NCBI RefSeq assembly: GCF_042433915.1
Contig: NZ_JBHLUN010000002.1
Coordinates: 434,001-498,000, forward strand
Source: Roseomonas elaeocarpi
Lineage (GTDB): Bacteria > Pseudomonadota > Alphaproteobacteria > Acetobacterales > Acetobacteraceae
Length of the DNA stretch: 64,000 nucleotides
Direction: 5' to 3'
Part shown: piece after piece, positions 26,058 to 37,498 of the stretch
Layout: each line of letters opens with the position of its first letter
Numbering within the stretch: position 1 is the stretch's first letter
Translations under genes and position numbers: made by a program
Notes under the pieces: model-generated
Database searches by the model: none
What the model was told of the DNA's origin: nothing
Seen by the model: only the letters and a program-made list of their open reading frames with translations

Positions 26058-27245
26058 ATGCGCGACAAGGGCGAGTACCTGTTTACCTCCGAATCCGTTT
26101 CGGAAGGCCACCCCGACAAGGTCGCGGATCGCATCAGCGATACCGTGCTCGACGCGTACCTGACGGCCGACCCGTATTCCCGGGTGGCCTGCGAAACGCT
26201 GGTCACCACCAACCGCATCATCCTGGCCGGCGAGACCCGCGGTCCCGGCACGGTGACGCCGGAATACCTGATGCACCTCGCCCGCCTCGCGGTGGAGGAT
26301 ATCGGCTACGACCAGGAAGGCTTCTCCTGGAAGAACGCGCATGTCGAGTGCCACCTCCATGCGCAGTCCGCCCACATCGCGCAGGGCGTCGATGCCGCGG
26401 GCAACAAGGACGAGGGTGCCGGCGACCAGGGCATCATGTTCGGCTTCGCCTGCACCGAGACGCCCGAGCTGATGCCGGCGCCGCTGTACTACGCGCACCT
26501 GATCCTGCGCCGCATCAACGAGCTGCGCCGCAACAACGACAAGTCCGTGGCGGGGCTGCTGCCCGACGCCAAGTCGCAGGTCACGCTGCGCTACGTCGAC
26601 GGCAAGCCGGTGGGCGCGACCTCGGTGGTGGTGTCGACGCAGCACCAGGAAGGCCTGGACCAGGCCGCCATCAAGGCGATGCTCAAGCCGCTGATCGCCT
26701 CGACCCTGCCTGAGGGCTGGATGCCGGGCGATGACGAGATCTACGTCAACCCGACCGGCACCTTCATCATCGGCGGCCCGGACGGCGACTGCGGCCTGAC
26801 GGGGCGCAAGATCATCGTGGACACCTACGGCGGTGCGGCCCCGCACGGCGGCGGCGCCTTCTCGGGCAAGGATCCCACCAAGGTGGACCGCTCGGCCGCT
26901 TATGCCTGCCGCTACCTCGCCAAGAACGTGGTGGCCGCCGGTCTCGCTGACCGTTGCACCATCCAGGTCTCCTACGCCATCGGCGTGAGCAAGCCGCTGT
27001 CGGTCTATTTCGACCTGCACGGCACGGGCCGCGACGTGGACGAGACCAAGCTGGCCAAGGTGGTCAACGAGATGGTCAACCTGTCGCCGCGCGGCATCCG
27101 CGAGCACCTGCACCTCAACCGGCCGATCTACGTGCCGACCTCGGCCTACGGCCATTTCGGCCGCACGCCGGACGAGGAGCGGGGCACCTTCACCTGGGAG
27201 CGGACCGACCTCGCCGCCGACCTCAAGCGCGCCTTCGGCCGCTGA
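26058..27245 (+). CDS. metK: S-adenosylmethionine synthetase
   Basis: A 395-residue enzyme that makes S-adenosylmethionine from methionine and ATP. Landmarks are SESVSEGHPDKVADRISD (residues 11-28, with the ATP-binding His and metal-binding Asp), GAGDQGIMFG, and the P-loop-like GGGAFSGKDPTKVDRSAAYA. Length and all motifs are normal. The frame is open upstream, but ATG 26058 gives the expected MRDKGEYLFTSESV start. It ends one base before trmB, so the methyl donor enzyme and a tRNA methyltransferase that uses it are co-expressed. Confidence 0.97.
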   Translation: MRDKGEYLFTSESVSEGHPDKVADRISDTVLDAYLTADPYSRVACETLVTTNRIILAGETRGPGTVTPEYLMHLARLAVEDIGYDQEGFSWKNAHVECHLHAQSAHIAQGVDAAGNKDEGAGDQGIMFGFACTETPELMPAPLYYAHLILRRINELRRNNDKSVAGLLPDAKSQVTLRYVDGKPVGATSVVVSTQHQEGLDQAAIKAMLKPLIASTLPEGWMPGDDEIYVNPTGTFIIGGPDGDCGLTGRKIIVDTYGGAAPHGGGAFSGKDPTKVDRSAAYACRYLAKNVVAAGLADRCTIQVSYAIGVSKPLSVYFDLHGTGRDVDETKLAKVVNEMVNLSPRGIREHLHLNRPIYVPTSAYGHFGRTPDEERGTFTWERTDLAADLKRAFGR

Positions 27246-27246
27246 G

Positions 27247-28116
27247 ATGAGCACGGGCGCCGGAGGGGGCACCGGGCACGGGGCCGCCCCCGGTGGCCCG
27301 GCCAGGAACGAGCTGTCGGGGGCGCAGGCGTCCGGCAGCCCGATGAGCCACGGGGATGCGGACGTGTCCCCGGGCCTGGCACAACAGGGCGAGGCGCCAC
27401 CGAAGGCCGGGCCGCACGGCCCCGGCCCGGTGGAGGGCGTGCCGAACCGGCTGTACGGCCGCAGGCGCGGCCACCCGCTGCGCCCGCGGCAGGAACGGCT
27501 GCTGGAAGACGCGGCGCCGCGCTTCTCGGCCGATCCGGCGGGGCTGGGCGATCCCCCTGCCCTGTTCGCGAAGCCGGTCGGCGAGGTCTGGGCCGAGGTC
27601 GGCTTCGGCGGCGGCGAGCATGCCGAGGCGCTGGCGCGCGCCAACCCGGATGTCGGGCTGATCGCCTCCGAAGTCTTCGAGAACGGCATCTGCGCGCTGC
27701 TGTCGCGCCTCGTGCCGGATGGCGAGGAAGCCACCGCCCCTGCGCTGCCGAACCTGCGGCTTTGGACGCGCGACGCCCGGCACCTGCTGGCGGCGCTGCC
27801 CGAGGGCGGGCTGACGCGGCTCTACCTGATGTTTCCCGACCCCTGGCCCAAGGCGCGGCATGCCAAGCGCCGCTTCGTCCACCCGGCGGCGATCCCGCTG
27901 GTGGCGCGGGTGCTGCGGCCGGGCGGGGAATGGCGCATGGCCAGCGACCACCCGATCTACCAAGCCTGGGTCGAGGAGGTCTTCGCGGCGCAGGAACTGT
28001 TCGAGCCGGTGCTGGACGTGTGGGAGCGCCCGGAAGGCTGGCCGCCCACGCGCTACGAGGCCAAGGCGCACCGCGAGGGACGGCACCCGCGCTACTGGAT
28101 CTGGCGCCGCCGCTGA
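27247..28116 (+). CDS. trmB: tRNA (guanine-N7-)-methyltransferase
   Basis: A 289-residue SAM-dependent enzyme that makes m7G46 in tRNA. The SAM-binding loop is WAEVGFGGGEHAEALA (115-130) and the family motif is MFPDPWPKARHAKRRF; GHPLRPRQERLLE precedes them. About 65 N-terminal residues rich in Gly, Pro and Ala come before the family's normal start and look disordered; an in-frame ATG at 27343 would remove half of them. The gene begins directly after metK (ATGA-type junction, TGAGATGAG). Confidence 0.93.
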   Translation: MSTGAGGGTGHGAAPGGPARNELSGAQASGSPMSHGDADVSPGLAQQGEAPPKAGPHGPGPVEGVPNRLYGRRRGHPLRPRQERLLEDAAPRFSADPAGLGDPPALFAKPVGEVWAEVGFGGGEHAEALARANPDVGLIASEVFENGICALLSRLVPDGEEATAPALPNLRLWTRDARHLLAALPEGGLTRLYLMFPDPWPKARHAKRRFVHPAAIPLVARVLRPGGEWRMASDHPIYQAWVEEVFAAQELFEPVLDVWERPEGWPPTRYEAKAHREGRHPRYWIWRRR

Positions 28117-28270
28117 GCGCCGCGGCGGGGCCGGTCGTTCCGCCCCGCGACGCAACATCCCGGTTTCGCCCGGCGTTGAGCCCGCGTTCCGCGGCTGGCG
28201 GAACCAGGCCGCTCGCAAGAACGCGGCACCCGGCGAGAAGAAACGTTCCTGCAGCCACAGGAATGATCCC

Positions 28271-28801
28271 ATGCCCCTCCGTCGCCGCCACCTTCTCGGG
28301 TCCGCCCTCCTGCTCGCGGGCGCGTCGCTGCTGCCCCGCCCGGCCGGGGCGGCACCAGGGCGGACCGTGTTCGTGCTGAACGGGCCCAATCTCGACCTCC
28401 TGGGACAGCGCCAGCCGGAGCTTTACGGCCACCGGACGCTGGCCGACGTGGAAAAGCTGTGCCGCGACGCGGCGGCCCGGCTGCGGCTGGAGATCGTGTT
28501 CCGCCATACCAACTCGGAAGGGCAGCTGGTGGACTGGATTCACGAGGCACGCAGCGGAGCCGCGGCCATCGTCATCAACCCCGCCGCCTATGCCCATACC
28601 TCGGTGGCGGTGATGGATGCGCTGGAAGCCTGCGACATGCCGAAGTTCGAGGTGCACATCACCAACACCTTCCACCGCGAGTCCTTCCGCCACACCGACT
28701 ACGTCGCCCAGGCCGCGACCGGCGTCGTGGATGGGCTGGGCATCCAGGGCTACGCGCTGGCGCTGGAACGGGTGGCGCAACTGCTCGAACACAAACAGTG
28801 A
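28271..28801 (+). CDS. aroQ: Exported type II 3-dehydroquinate dehydratase
   Basis: A 176-residue dehydroquinase that converts 3-dehydroquinate to 3-dehydroshikimate. Catalytic features are intact: LNGPNLDLLGQRQPELYG with the active-site Tyr52, VINPAAYAHTS (101-111) and HITNTFHRESFRH with His129. Unlike the usual cytoplasmic AroQ, it carries an N-terminal signal: RRRHLLGSALLLAGASLL ending near AGAAP, with a Tat-like RR-x-LL pattern. That points to a periplasmic, catabolic enzyme for quinate use, as described for quinate-oxidising acetic acid bacteria. It lies 154 bp after trmB and 79 bp before a dehydroshikimate-dehydratase-like gene. Confidence 0.9.
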   Translation: MPLRRRHLLGSALLLAGASLLPRPAGAAPGRTVFVLNGPNLDLLGQRQPELYGHRTLADVEKLCRDAAARLRLEIVFRHTNSEGQLVDWIHEARSGAAAIVINPAAYAHTSVAVMDALEACDMPKFEVHITNTFHRESFRHTDYVAQAATGVVDGLGIQGYALALERVAQLLEHKQ

Positions 28802-28880
28802 CGCCGACGGTCGGGTGGCGACGGGCCGGCCTTTCCCCCGGCGAAACGCCTGAAGCGACGCTTCACCGGAGGACACGGCG

Positions 28881-29717
28881 ATGACCGGCAGCACCCCACG
28901 GCAACAGCTCTTCCTGAACACCGTGATCCTGGGCGGTTCCGCCGAAGGCAAGCTGCGCGCCGCGCACGAGGCGGGCTTCGACGCGGTGGAGCTCTGGGAC
29001 CGCGACGTGACCGGCGAACTCGGCGGCCCGGCCGGGGCGCGCGGCGTGCTGCGCGGGCTGGGGATGCAGGTCACCGATTATCAGGTGCTGCTGAACTTCG
29101 ACGGCACGACGCAACGCGCGGCGAAGCGGGCCGAGGCGCTGGAACTGCTGGAACGGATGGCGGAGGTCGGGGCGCCGATGCTGGTGGTCTCTGCCAGCTT
29201 CGACGAGCACGCCGGCGGCAGCCTGGCGCGGATTGCCGAGGACCTGGACTGGATCGCCGCGGCGGCCGGACAGCGCGAGCTGCGCGTCGCCTACGAGCCC
29301 ATGGCCTGGAGCCGCTGGGTCTCGACCCTGCCCGAGGCGGCGGCGCTGTTGGCGCGGGTGAACCGGCCCAACCTGGGACTGGTGGTGGACAGCTTTCACC
29401 TGCTGCTGCGCGACCGTCCGGTGGAAGAGGTCGCGGCCATCCCGGCGGAGCGCATCTTCCTCGTGCAGCTGGCTGACAGTGCCCTGCGGCCGGGGGAACG
29501 CGACCTCACCGCGGAGGCGTACATGCAGCAGGGGCGCCACGCCCGGCTCCTTCCGGGCGAGGGCTGCCTGCCGGTGCGGGCGCTGGCGGAGGTGCTGCGG
29601 GGCGGCGGCTATGCCGGGCCGGTGGGGATCGAGGTGTTCAACGACCGGCTCTCGGCGGCCGATCCGGCAGTGGTGGCGCGCGATGCCATGGCCTCGCTGC
29701 GGCGGCTGGGCTTCTGA
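28881..29717 (+). CDS. TIM-barrel isomerase-like protein, probable 3-dehydroshikimate dehydratase
   Basis: A 278-residue AP-endonuclease-2-type TIM barrel (sugar phosphate isomerase/epimerase family). From memory it aligns well over its length with bacterial 3-dehydroshikimate dehydratases (QuiC), which make protocatechuate: GFDAVELWDRD, YEPMAWSRWVST, GLVVDSFHLLLRD, RIFLVQLADS and GYAGPVGIEVFND all have counterparts. The expected metal ligands are present: Glu139, Asp170, His173, Gln196, Glu251. It has no HPPD-like C-terminal domain, so it is the single-domain type. The neighbouring exported dehydroquinase supports the assignment; hydroxypyruvate isomerase-like activity is the alternative. 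No signal peptide is seen. ATG 28881 is preceded by GGAGGA. Confidence 0.78.
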   Translation: MTGSTPRQQLFLNTVILGGSAEGKLRAAHEAGFDAVELWDRDVTGELGGPAGARGVLRGLGMQVTDYQVLLNFDGTTQRAAKRAEALELLERMAEVGAPMLVVSASFDEHAGGSLARIAEDLDWIAAAAGQRELRVAYEPMAWSRWVSTLPEAAALLARVNRPNLGLVVDSFHLLLRDRPVEEVAAIPAERIFLVQLADSALRPGERDLTAEAYMQQGRHARLLPGEGCLPVRALAEVLRGGGYAGPVGIEVFNDRLSAADPAVVARDAMASLRRLGF

Positions 29718-29771
29718 AGCGCGCCCTGTGCCCTCGCACCTCAGGAAGGCCGGGCCGGGCGTGCTTTGCCC

Positions 29772-29800
29772 TTGCGATCGGGAAACGGGCATCCTACATG
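29772..29800 (+). promoter_or_regulatory. Candidate sigma-70 promoter of the rimP-nusA-infB operon
   Basis: TTGCGA (29772-29777), a 17-base spacer and TACATG (29795-29800). Each box matches consensus at about four of six positions. It lies just before the attenuator-like hairpin and the rimP start. A TTGACA at 29808 is closer to consensus but has no -10 box at the right distance. Confidence 0.3.
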
Positions 29801-29831
29801 AAGCGCGTTGACAATCCGCCGAGATCAGGGG

Positions 29832-29858
29832 GGTGGCCTTCGCGGGCCGCCTTTTTTT
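29832..29858 (+). terminator. Attenuator-like terminator in the rimP leader
   Basis: GGTGGCC pairs with GGCCGCC (7 bp, one G-T pair) around TTCGCG and is followed directly by seven T residues. It ends two bases before the likely TTG start of rimP, and the in-frame GTG 29833 lies inside its stem. A terminator at this place in front of an operon encoding the transcription factor NusA suggests attenuation or autoregulation, which is known for nusA operons. Confidence 0.7.
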
Positions 29859-29859
29859 A

Positions 29860-30504
29860 TTGCCAAATCCTGACGACACCGACCGCGACGACGCCGACGA
29901 GGCGCCGGAGAACCTCGACCTCGCCGGAGGTCTGGAGGCACGGCTGGCGCGCGCCATCGAGCCGGTGCTGACCAGCATGGGCTACGAGCTGGTGCGGGTG
30001 CAGGTGAGCGGCACGCGGACGCCGACGGTGCAGATCATGGCCGACCGGGCCGATGGCGCGCTGATCGGCGTCGAGGATTGCGAGGCGATCTCCCACGCCG
30101 CCGGCGCCGTGCTGGACGTGGAGGACCCCTTCACCGGGGAATGGAACCTTGAAGTGTCGTCCGCCGGCATCGACCGGCCGCTGACGCGCACCAAGGACTG
30201 GGTCCGCTTCGCGGGCCACCTGGCCACGGTGGAGATGCTGCTGCCGATCGAGGGCCGCCGCCGCTGGAAGGGCAAGATCCTCAGCGCCGACGACGCGGCC
30301 GTGGTGCTAAGGTTGGAAGAAGGCGGCGAGGTGACGCTTCAGCGCGACACCATCCGCCGCGCCAAGCTGGTGCTGACCGACGAACTGATCGCCGCCACGG
30401 CGGTGAATGCCCCCGAGGGCGGCTCGGGCGCGGAGGAGGCCGGGGAGGCCGATGCCGGGCCGGACACCGCCCCCGGGGCGAAGCCTTACGCGAAGAGGAA
30501 CTGA
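29860..30504 (+). CDS. rimP: Ribosome maturation factor RimP
   Basis: About 214 residues. RimP helps to assemble the 30S subunit. The core is LEARLARAIEPVLTSMGYEL, VQIMADRADGALIGVEDCE and LEVSSAGIDRPLTRTKDW (the highly conserved SSPGxDRPL motif, here SSAGIDRPL), followed by the SH3-like C-terminal domain. Residues after about 185 form an acidic Ala/Gly tail. The start is uncertain: TTG 29860 lies just after the terminator T-tract without a good ribosome site, and GTG 29833 lies within the hairpin. First gene of the nusA-infB operon. Confidence 0.9.
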   Translation: MPNPDDTDRDDADEAPENLDLAGGLEARLARAIEPVLTSMGYELVRVQVSGTRTPTVQIMADRADGALIGVEDCEAISHAAGAVLDVEDPFTGEWNLEVSSAGIDRPLTRTKDWVRFAGHLATVEMLLPIEGRRRWKGKILSADDAAVVLRLEEGGEVTLQRDTIRRAKLVLTDELIAATAVNAPEGGSGAEEAGEADAGPDTAPGAKPYAKRN

Positions 30505-30508
30505 CGCC

Positions 30509-32107
30509 ATGGCCCTGGACGCCTCCGTCCTTCGCCCGGAACTGCTGCAGGTTGCCGACGCCGTCGCGCGCGAGAAGATGATCGAGCGCGACGAGGTGCT
30601 CGAAGCGATGGAGCAGGCCATCCAGAAGGCGGGCCGTGCGAAGTACGGCGCCGAGAAGGACATCCGCGCCACCATCGACCGCCGCTCGGGCGAGGTGAAG
30701 CTGAGCCGCTGGACCGAGGTGGTCGACGCGGACGCCGTCGAGAACGAGGAAACGCAGATCCCCTTGCGGATCGCGCTGAAGTTCCGCCCCGGCATCTCGG
30801 CCGGCGAGTTCATCGTCGACCCCCTGCCCCCGATCGACTTCGGCCGCATCGCCGCTCAGACCGCCAAGCAGGTGATCGTGCAGCGCGTGCGCGAGGTCGA
30901 GCGCAAGAAGCAGTTCGACGAGTACAAGGACCGCGTCGGCGAGATCATCAACGGCGTCGTCAAGCGCACCGAGTACGGCAACCTGATGGTGGATCTCGGC
31001 CGCGCCGAGGCGCTGCTGCGCCGCGACGAGACCATCCCGCGCGAGGCCTTCCGCAACGGTGACCGGGTGCGCGCCTATATCTACGACGTGCGCGAGGAAA
31101 CCCGCGGCCCGCAGATCTTCCTGAGCCGCACGCATCCGGGCTTCCTGGCGAAGCTCTTCGCGCAGGAAGTGCCCGAGATCTACGACGGCATCATCGAGAT
31201 CAAGGCGGTGGCCCGCGACCCGGGCTCGCGCGCCAAGATGGCGGTGATCTCGCGCGACAGCTCCATCGACCCGGTCGGCGCCTGCGTCGGCATGCGCGGT
31301 TCGCGCGTGCAGGCCGTGGTGGCGGAGCTGCAGGGCGAGCGCATCGACATCATCCCCTGGTCGCAGGACCCCGCCACCTTCCTGGTGAACGCCCTGGCGC
31401 CCGCTGAGGTGACCAAGGTCGTGCTCGACGACGAGGGTCGCCGGGTTGAAGTGGTGGTGCCCGATGACCAGCTTTCGCTTGCCATCGGGCGTCGCGGCCA
31501 GAACGTCCGCCTCGCCTCGCAGCTGACCCGCTTCGACGTGGACATCCAGACCGAGGCCGAGGAAAGCGAGCGCCGGCAGGAGGAGTTCCGCAAGAACACC
31601 GGCCTGTTCGTCGAGGGCCTCGACGTGGACGACGTGATCGCCGGCCTGCTGGTGACCGAGGGCTTCACCTCGATCGAGGAGATCGTCGACACCGCCGACG
31701 AGGAGCTGGCGGAGATCGAGGGCTTCGACGAGAGCGTGGCGCAGGAGCTCAAGCGCCGCGGCATGGAGTGGCTCGAGCGCCGCGACAACGAGCTCGACGA
31801 GAAGCGCCGCGCGCTGGGCGTCGACGATGCCGTGGCCGAGGTCGGCGGGTTCAGCCCCGCCACCCTGGTCACGCTCGGCGAGAAGGGCATCAAGACGCTC
31901 GACGACCTGGGCGACCTCGCGTCCGACGAGCTGATCGACATCCTCGGCGAAGGCAGCGTCGACGAGGAAACCGCCAACGCCATCATCATGGCGGCCCGCC
32001 AGCACTGGTTCGACGGCGAGGAGGGCGAGGCTGCCGATGCAGCCCCGGCCGACGCCGGCGAGGCATCCAGTGAGGAGACAGACAACGCTTCCCGTACCGC
32101 ACCATGA
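30509..32107 (+). CDS. nusA: Transcription termination/antitermination protein NusA
   Basis: A 532-residue RNA-polymerase-binding factor that controls pausing, termination and antitermination. The domain order is standard: N-terminal RNAP-binding domain (1-130), S1 domain (about 133-200, GEIINGVVKRTEYGNLMVDLG), two KH domains (about 230-345, including ISRDSSIDPVGACVGMRGSR and LSLAIGRRGQNVRLASQL), then two acidic repeats (about 365-510: GLFVEGLDVDDVIAGLLVTE and FSPATLVTLGEKGIKTLDDL). The last 30 residues are acidic and Ala-rich. ATG 30509 follows GAAGAGGAA. It overlaps ylxR by 71 bases. Confidence 0.97.
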   Translation: MALDASVLRPELLQVADAVAREKMIERDEVLEAMEQAIQKAGRAKYGAEKDIRATIDRRSGEVKLSRWTEVVDADAVENEETQIPLRIALKFRPGISAGEFIVDPLPPIDFGRIAAQTAKQVIVQRVREVERKKQFDEYKDRVGEIINGVVKRTEYGNLMVDLGRAEALLRRDETIPREAFRNGDRVRAYIYDVREETRGPQIFLSRTHPGFLAKLFAQEVPEIYDGIIEIKAVARDPGSRAKMAVISRDSSIDPVGACVGMRGSRVQAVVAELQGERIDIIPWSQDPATFLVNALAPAEVTKVVLDDEGRRVEVVVPDDQLSLAIGRRGQNVRLASQLTRFDVDIQTEAEESERRQEEFRKNTGLFVEGLDVDDVIAGLLVTEGFTSIEEIVDTADEELAEIEGFDESVAQELKRRGMEWLERRDNELDEKRRALGVDDAVAEVGGFSPATLVTLGEKGIKTLDDLGDLASDELIDILGEGSVDEETANAIIMAARQHWFDGEEGEAADAAPADAGEASSEETDNASRTAP

Positions 32108-32793
32108 TGCGCCCCATGACCCAGAACTGACGGGGCCGCCCGCCGCCGCTTCCCCCACCGGGGGAGCGGCCGCCTCGCGGCCGCGTCCGGCCGACGAGGA
32201 AGGGCAGCCCGATCCCGAGGAAAAGGGCCCGCTGCGCCGCTGCGTCGCAACGCGCGAGAGCCTTCCGAAGGAGCGCATGATCCGCTTCGTGCTGGGCCCA
32301 GGCCGGGAACTCGTTCCGGACCTGAGCGAACGGCTGCCCGGACGGGGAATGTGGTTGAGCGCCCGTCGCGATGTGCTAGAAGCCGCCGTGAAACGCGGCG
32401 CCTTTGCCAGGGCGTCCCGTGGGCAGGTTCACCCGCCCCCCGACCTGAGCATGCGGATCGAGGCCGGTCTGCGGTTGCGGGTGCGGGATCTCGTCGGTTT
32501 CGCGCGTCGCGCCGGGCAGGCGGTATGCGGCTTCCAGCAGGCGCGGGAATGGCTCCAGGCCGAGCGTGCCGGCGTGGTGGTGCAGGCGTCCGACGGCAGC
32601 GCGAACGAGCGCGCACGCCTGGTCGGAGCACGAGGTGTCCCGGTGGTCGCTGCCCTGACGGCAGCGGAACTCGGGGGTATTTTTGGACGAGACCACGCGG
32701 TTCACGTGGCCGTCGCGAAGGGCCGTCTGGCCCAGGAGATCGCGCGGGAGGCTGCCCGTCTGGGAGGCTTCACCAGCGCCGTGGAGAGTTTGC

Positions 32794-32801
<8 letters not shown>
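32037..32801 (+). CDS. ylxR: YlxR (DUF448) RNA-binding protein fused to an L7Ae-like domain
   Basis: A 254-residue protein of the nusA-infB operon. The YlxR domain lies at about 64-130 (RRCVATRESLPKERMIRFV, GRGMWLSARRDVLEAAVKRGAF). The C-terminal part (about 145-245: VRDLVGFARRAGQAVCGFQQ, VVVQASDGSANERARL) resembles ribosomal protein L7Ae/L30e, an arrangement usual in alphaproteobacteria. ATG 32037 has GAGG eight bases upstream but lies within nusA; GTG 32070 is an alternative. The first 60 residues are Pro/Ala-rich. YlxR proteins have been linked to nucleoid and RNase P regulation, but the role here is inferred only from context. Confidence 0.88.
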
Positions 32802-36147
<3,346 letters not shown>

Positions 36148-36176
36148 GCGGCGACACCGTCACGATCCTGAACAGG

Positions 36177-36202
36177 GGCCTCCGCGGGCAACCGCGGGGG
36201 CC
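36177..36202 (+). terminator. GNRA-capped hairpin after infB
   Basis: An 11-bp stem (GGCCTCCGCGG with CCGCGGGGGCC, one T-G pair) closed by GCAA, 30 bases after the infB stop. There is no T-tract, so it may be an mRNA-stabilising or partly terminating structure between infB and rbfA rather than a full terminator. Confidence 0.55.
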
Positions 36203-36282
36203 TCGATCCATTTCGGGCCACCGCGTGGCCCCCTGACACTTCCCCGGGTCCTTCCCGGTGCGATCTTTGTGGAACAAACACC

Positions 36283-36741
36283 ATGAGCAACCGACCAGAG
36301 CGCCGCGGCGGCGCCGATGCGGGCCCTTCCCAGCGGCAGCTGCGCGTGGCGGAAGAAATCCGTCATGCCCTTTCGGCCGTGCTGATCCGCGGCGACGTGC
36401 GCGACCCGGAACTGGCCGAGGCGCGGGTGACCGTGACGGAGGTCCGCGCCTCGCCCGACCTGAAGCACATGACGGTGTTCGTGTCGCGGCTGGGCAAGAC
36501 CGCCGACAAGCCGCTGCTCGATGCGCTGAAGCGCTCGCAGCCCTGGCTGCGGACGCAGGTGGCCAAGGCGGTGCGGCTGCGCGTGGCCCCGGAATTGCAC
36601 TTCCAGCCCGACACGGCGCTGGACCACGCGATGCACATCGATGCTCTGATGCGCCGGCCCGAGGTCGCGCGCGACCTCGGAGTCGGAACCAGGGCGGCCG
36701 GAACCAGCCCCGAAGCCGAGAAGGACGACGACGCGTCGTGA
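36283..36741 (+). CDS. rbfA: 30S ribosome-binding factor A
   Basis: A 152-residue KH-fold protein needed for late 30S maturation and cold adaptation. The family pattern is clear: RQLRVAEEIRHALSAVLIRG, then VTVTEVRASPDLKHMTVFVS (the central beta-alpha) and LRTQVAKAVRLRVAPELHFQ with PDTALDHAMHIDALM. The last 25 residues are a charged tail. It comes 135 bp after infB. The stop codon overlaps the GTG start of a thioesterase gene (GTGA), so the two are translationally coupled. Confidence 0.95.
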   Translation: MSNRPERRGGADAGPSQRQLRVAEEIRHALSAVLIRGDVRDPELAEARVTVTEVRASPDLKHMTVFVSRLGKTADKPLLDALKRSQPWLRTQVAKAVRLRVAPELHFQPDTALDHAMHIDALMRRPEVARDLGVGTRAAGTSPEAEKDDDAS

Positions 36742-37151
36742 AAGCCGCACCCGCCCCGCAGCACACGCCCATCCCGCCCGAGGGCGCACCGGTGATCCGC
36801 ACCATCGCCATGCCGGCCGACACCAACCCGGCGGGCGATATCTTCGGCGGCTGGCTGATGGCGCAGATGGACATGGCCGCCGGCAACGCCGCCGCGCGCC
36901 GGGCCCGCGGCCGCTGCGCCACCGTGGCGGTGGACGCGATGAGCTTCCATTCGCCCGTGAAGGTCGGCGACGAGGTGAGCCTCTACGCGCAGATCCTGGC
37001 CGTCGGGCGCTCCTCGCTGCGCATCCGCGTCGAGGCCTGGCGGCGGGAACGGCACAGCGAGGAACGCAACCGCGTGACGGAAGCGGTCTTCACCTTCGTG
37101 GCCCTGGATGAGGATGCGCGCCCGCGCCCGGTTCCGGCCGAGGGGAGCTGA
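36738..37151 (+). CDS. Acyl-CoA thioesterase, hotdog fold (YciA-like)
   Basis: A 137-residue single hotdog-fold acyl-CoA hydrolase. Key family parts are the Asn in ADTNPAGDIFGGWLMAQMDMA (residues 25-45, the usual N-x-x-GxxFGGxLM), then CATVAVDAMSFHSPVKVGDE and SLRIRVEAWRRE. It probably hydrolyses short- to medium-chain acyl-CoA in the cytoplasm. It starts at GTG 36738 inside the rbfA stop. A thioesterase is not a usual member of the rbfA-truB interval, and its coupling to a ribosome assembly factor is unexplained. A dispersed repeat element follows 80 bp later. Confidence 0.9.
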   Translation: MKAAPAPQHTPIPPEGAPVIRTIAMPADTNPAGDIFGGWLMAQMDMAAGNAAARRARGRCATVAVDAMSFHSPVKVGDEVSLYAQILAVGRSSLRIRVEAWRRERHSEERNRVTEAVFTFVALDEDARPRPVPAEGS

Positions 37152-37230
37152 GGCAGCTTCAACCGGAGGCGCTTCGGCTTGCGGTGACCGGTGCCTGTTG
37201 CCGGAGCGTTGGCACTGGTGTGGCAGCCCC

Positions 37231-37498
37231 GGGGAAGGGGAGAAGGAATTCTCCCCCTCCCCGGACCCCTCCGCCCTCATCTTTGTTTGCGACGCTGCCG
37301 CGGGAACGTGGCTAACGGCGTGCGCTCCGGCTCATGGAGCCGGAGCGGGGGACGCTTCAGCGAGCACTGACAAGGTGTGTTTTCAAGTTCCGAAACTGGC
37401 GCGGCCACCGTTCCGCGACCGGCCTCAGCCGCCCCGCGGCTGCGTCCCAGAAGAAGATGAGTGGGGGTCCGGGGGCGAGAATTCCTTCTCTCTCCCGA
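37231..37498. repeat. Dispersed inverted-repeat element, copy C (complete, within an operon)
   Basis: A 268-bp copy. Left hairpin at 37237-37256: GGGGAGAA, GGAA loop, TTCTCCCC. Then the GGACCCC, CTCATCTTTG and GACGCTGCCGC blocks. The central hairpin at 37323-37347 has the same 11-bp stem as the other copies with loop ATG. The right arm is the most decayed: only GAGAA-TTCC-TTCTC (37477-37490) is perfectly paired. This copy lies between the thioesterase and truB genes, which have the same direction, in the 600-bp gap 37152-37747; the remaining bases to truB show nothing else. Confidence 0.88.

Noticed and set aside
29808..29813. Consensus TTGACA as -35 box for rimP
   Set aside because: Seventeen bases downstream lies the G-rich hairpin arm, with nothing like a -10 box.
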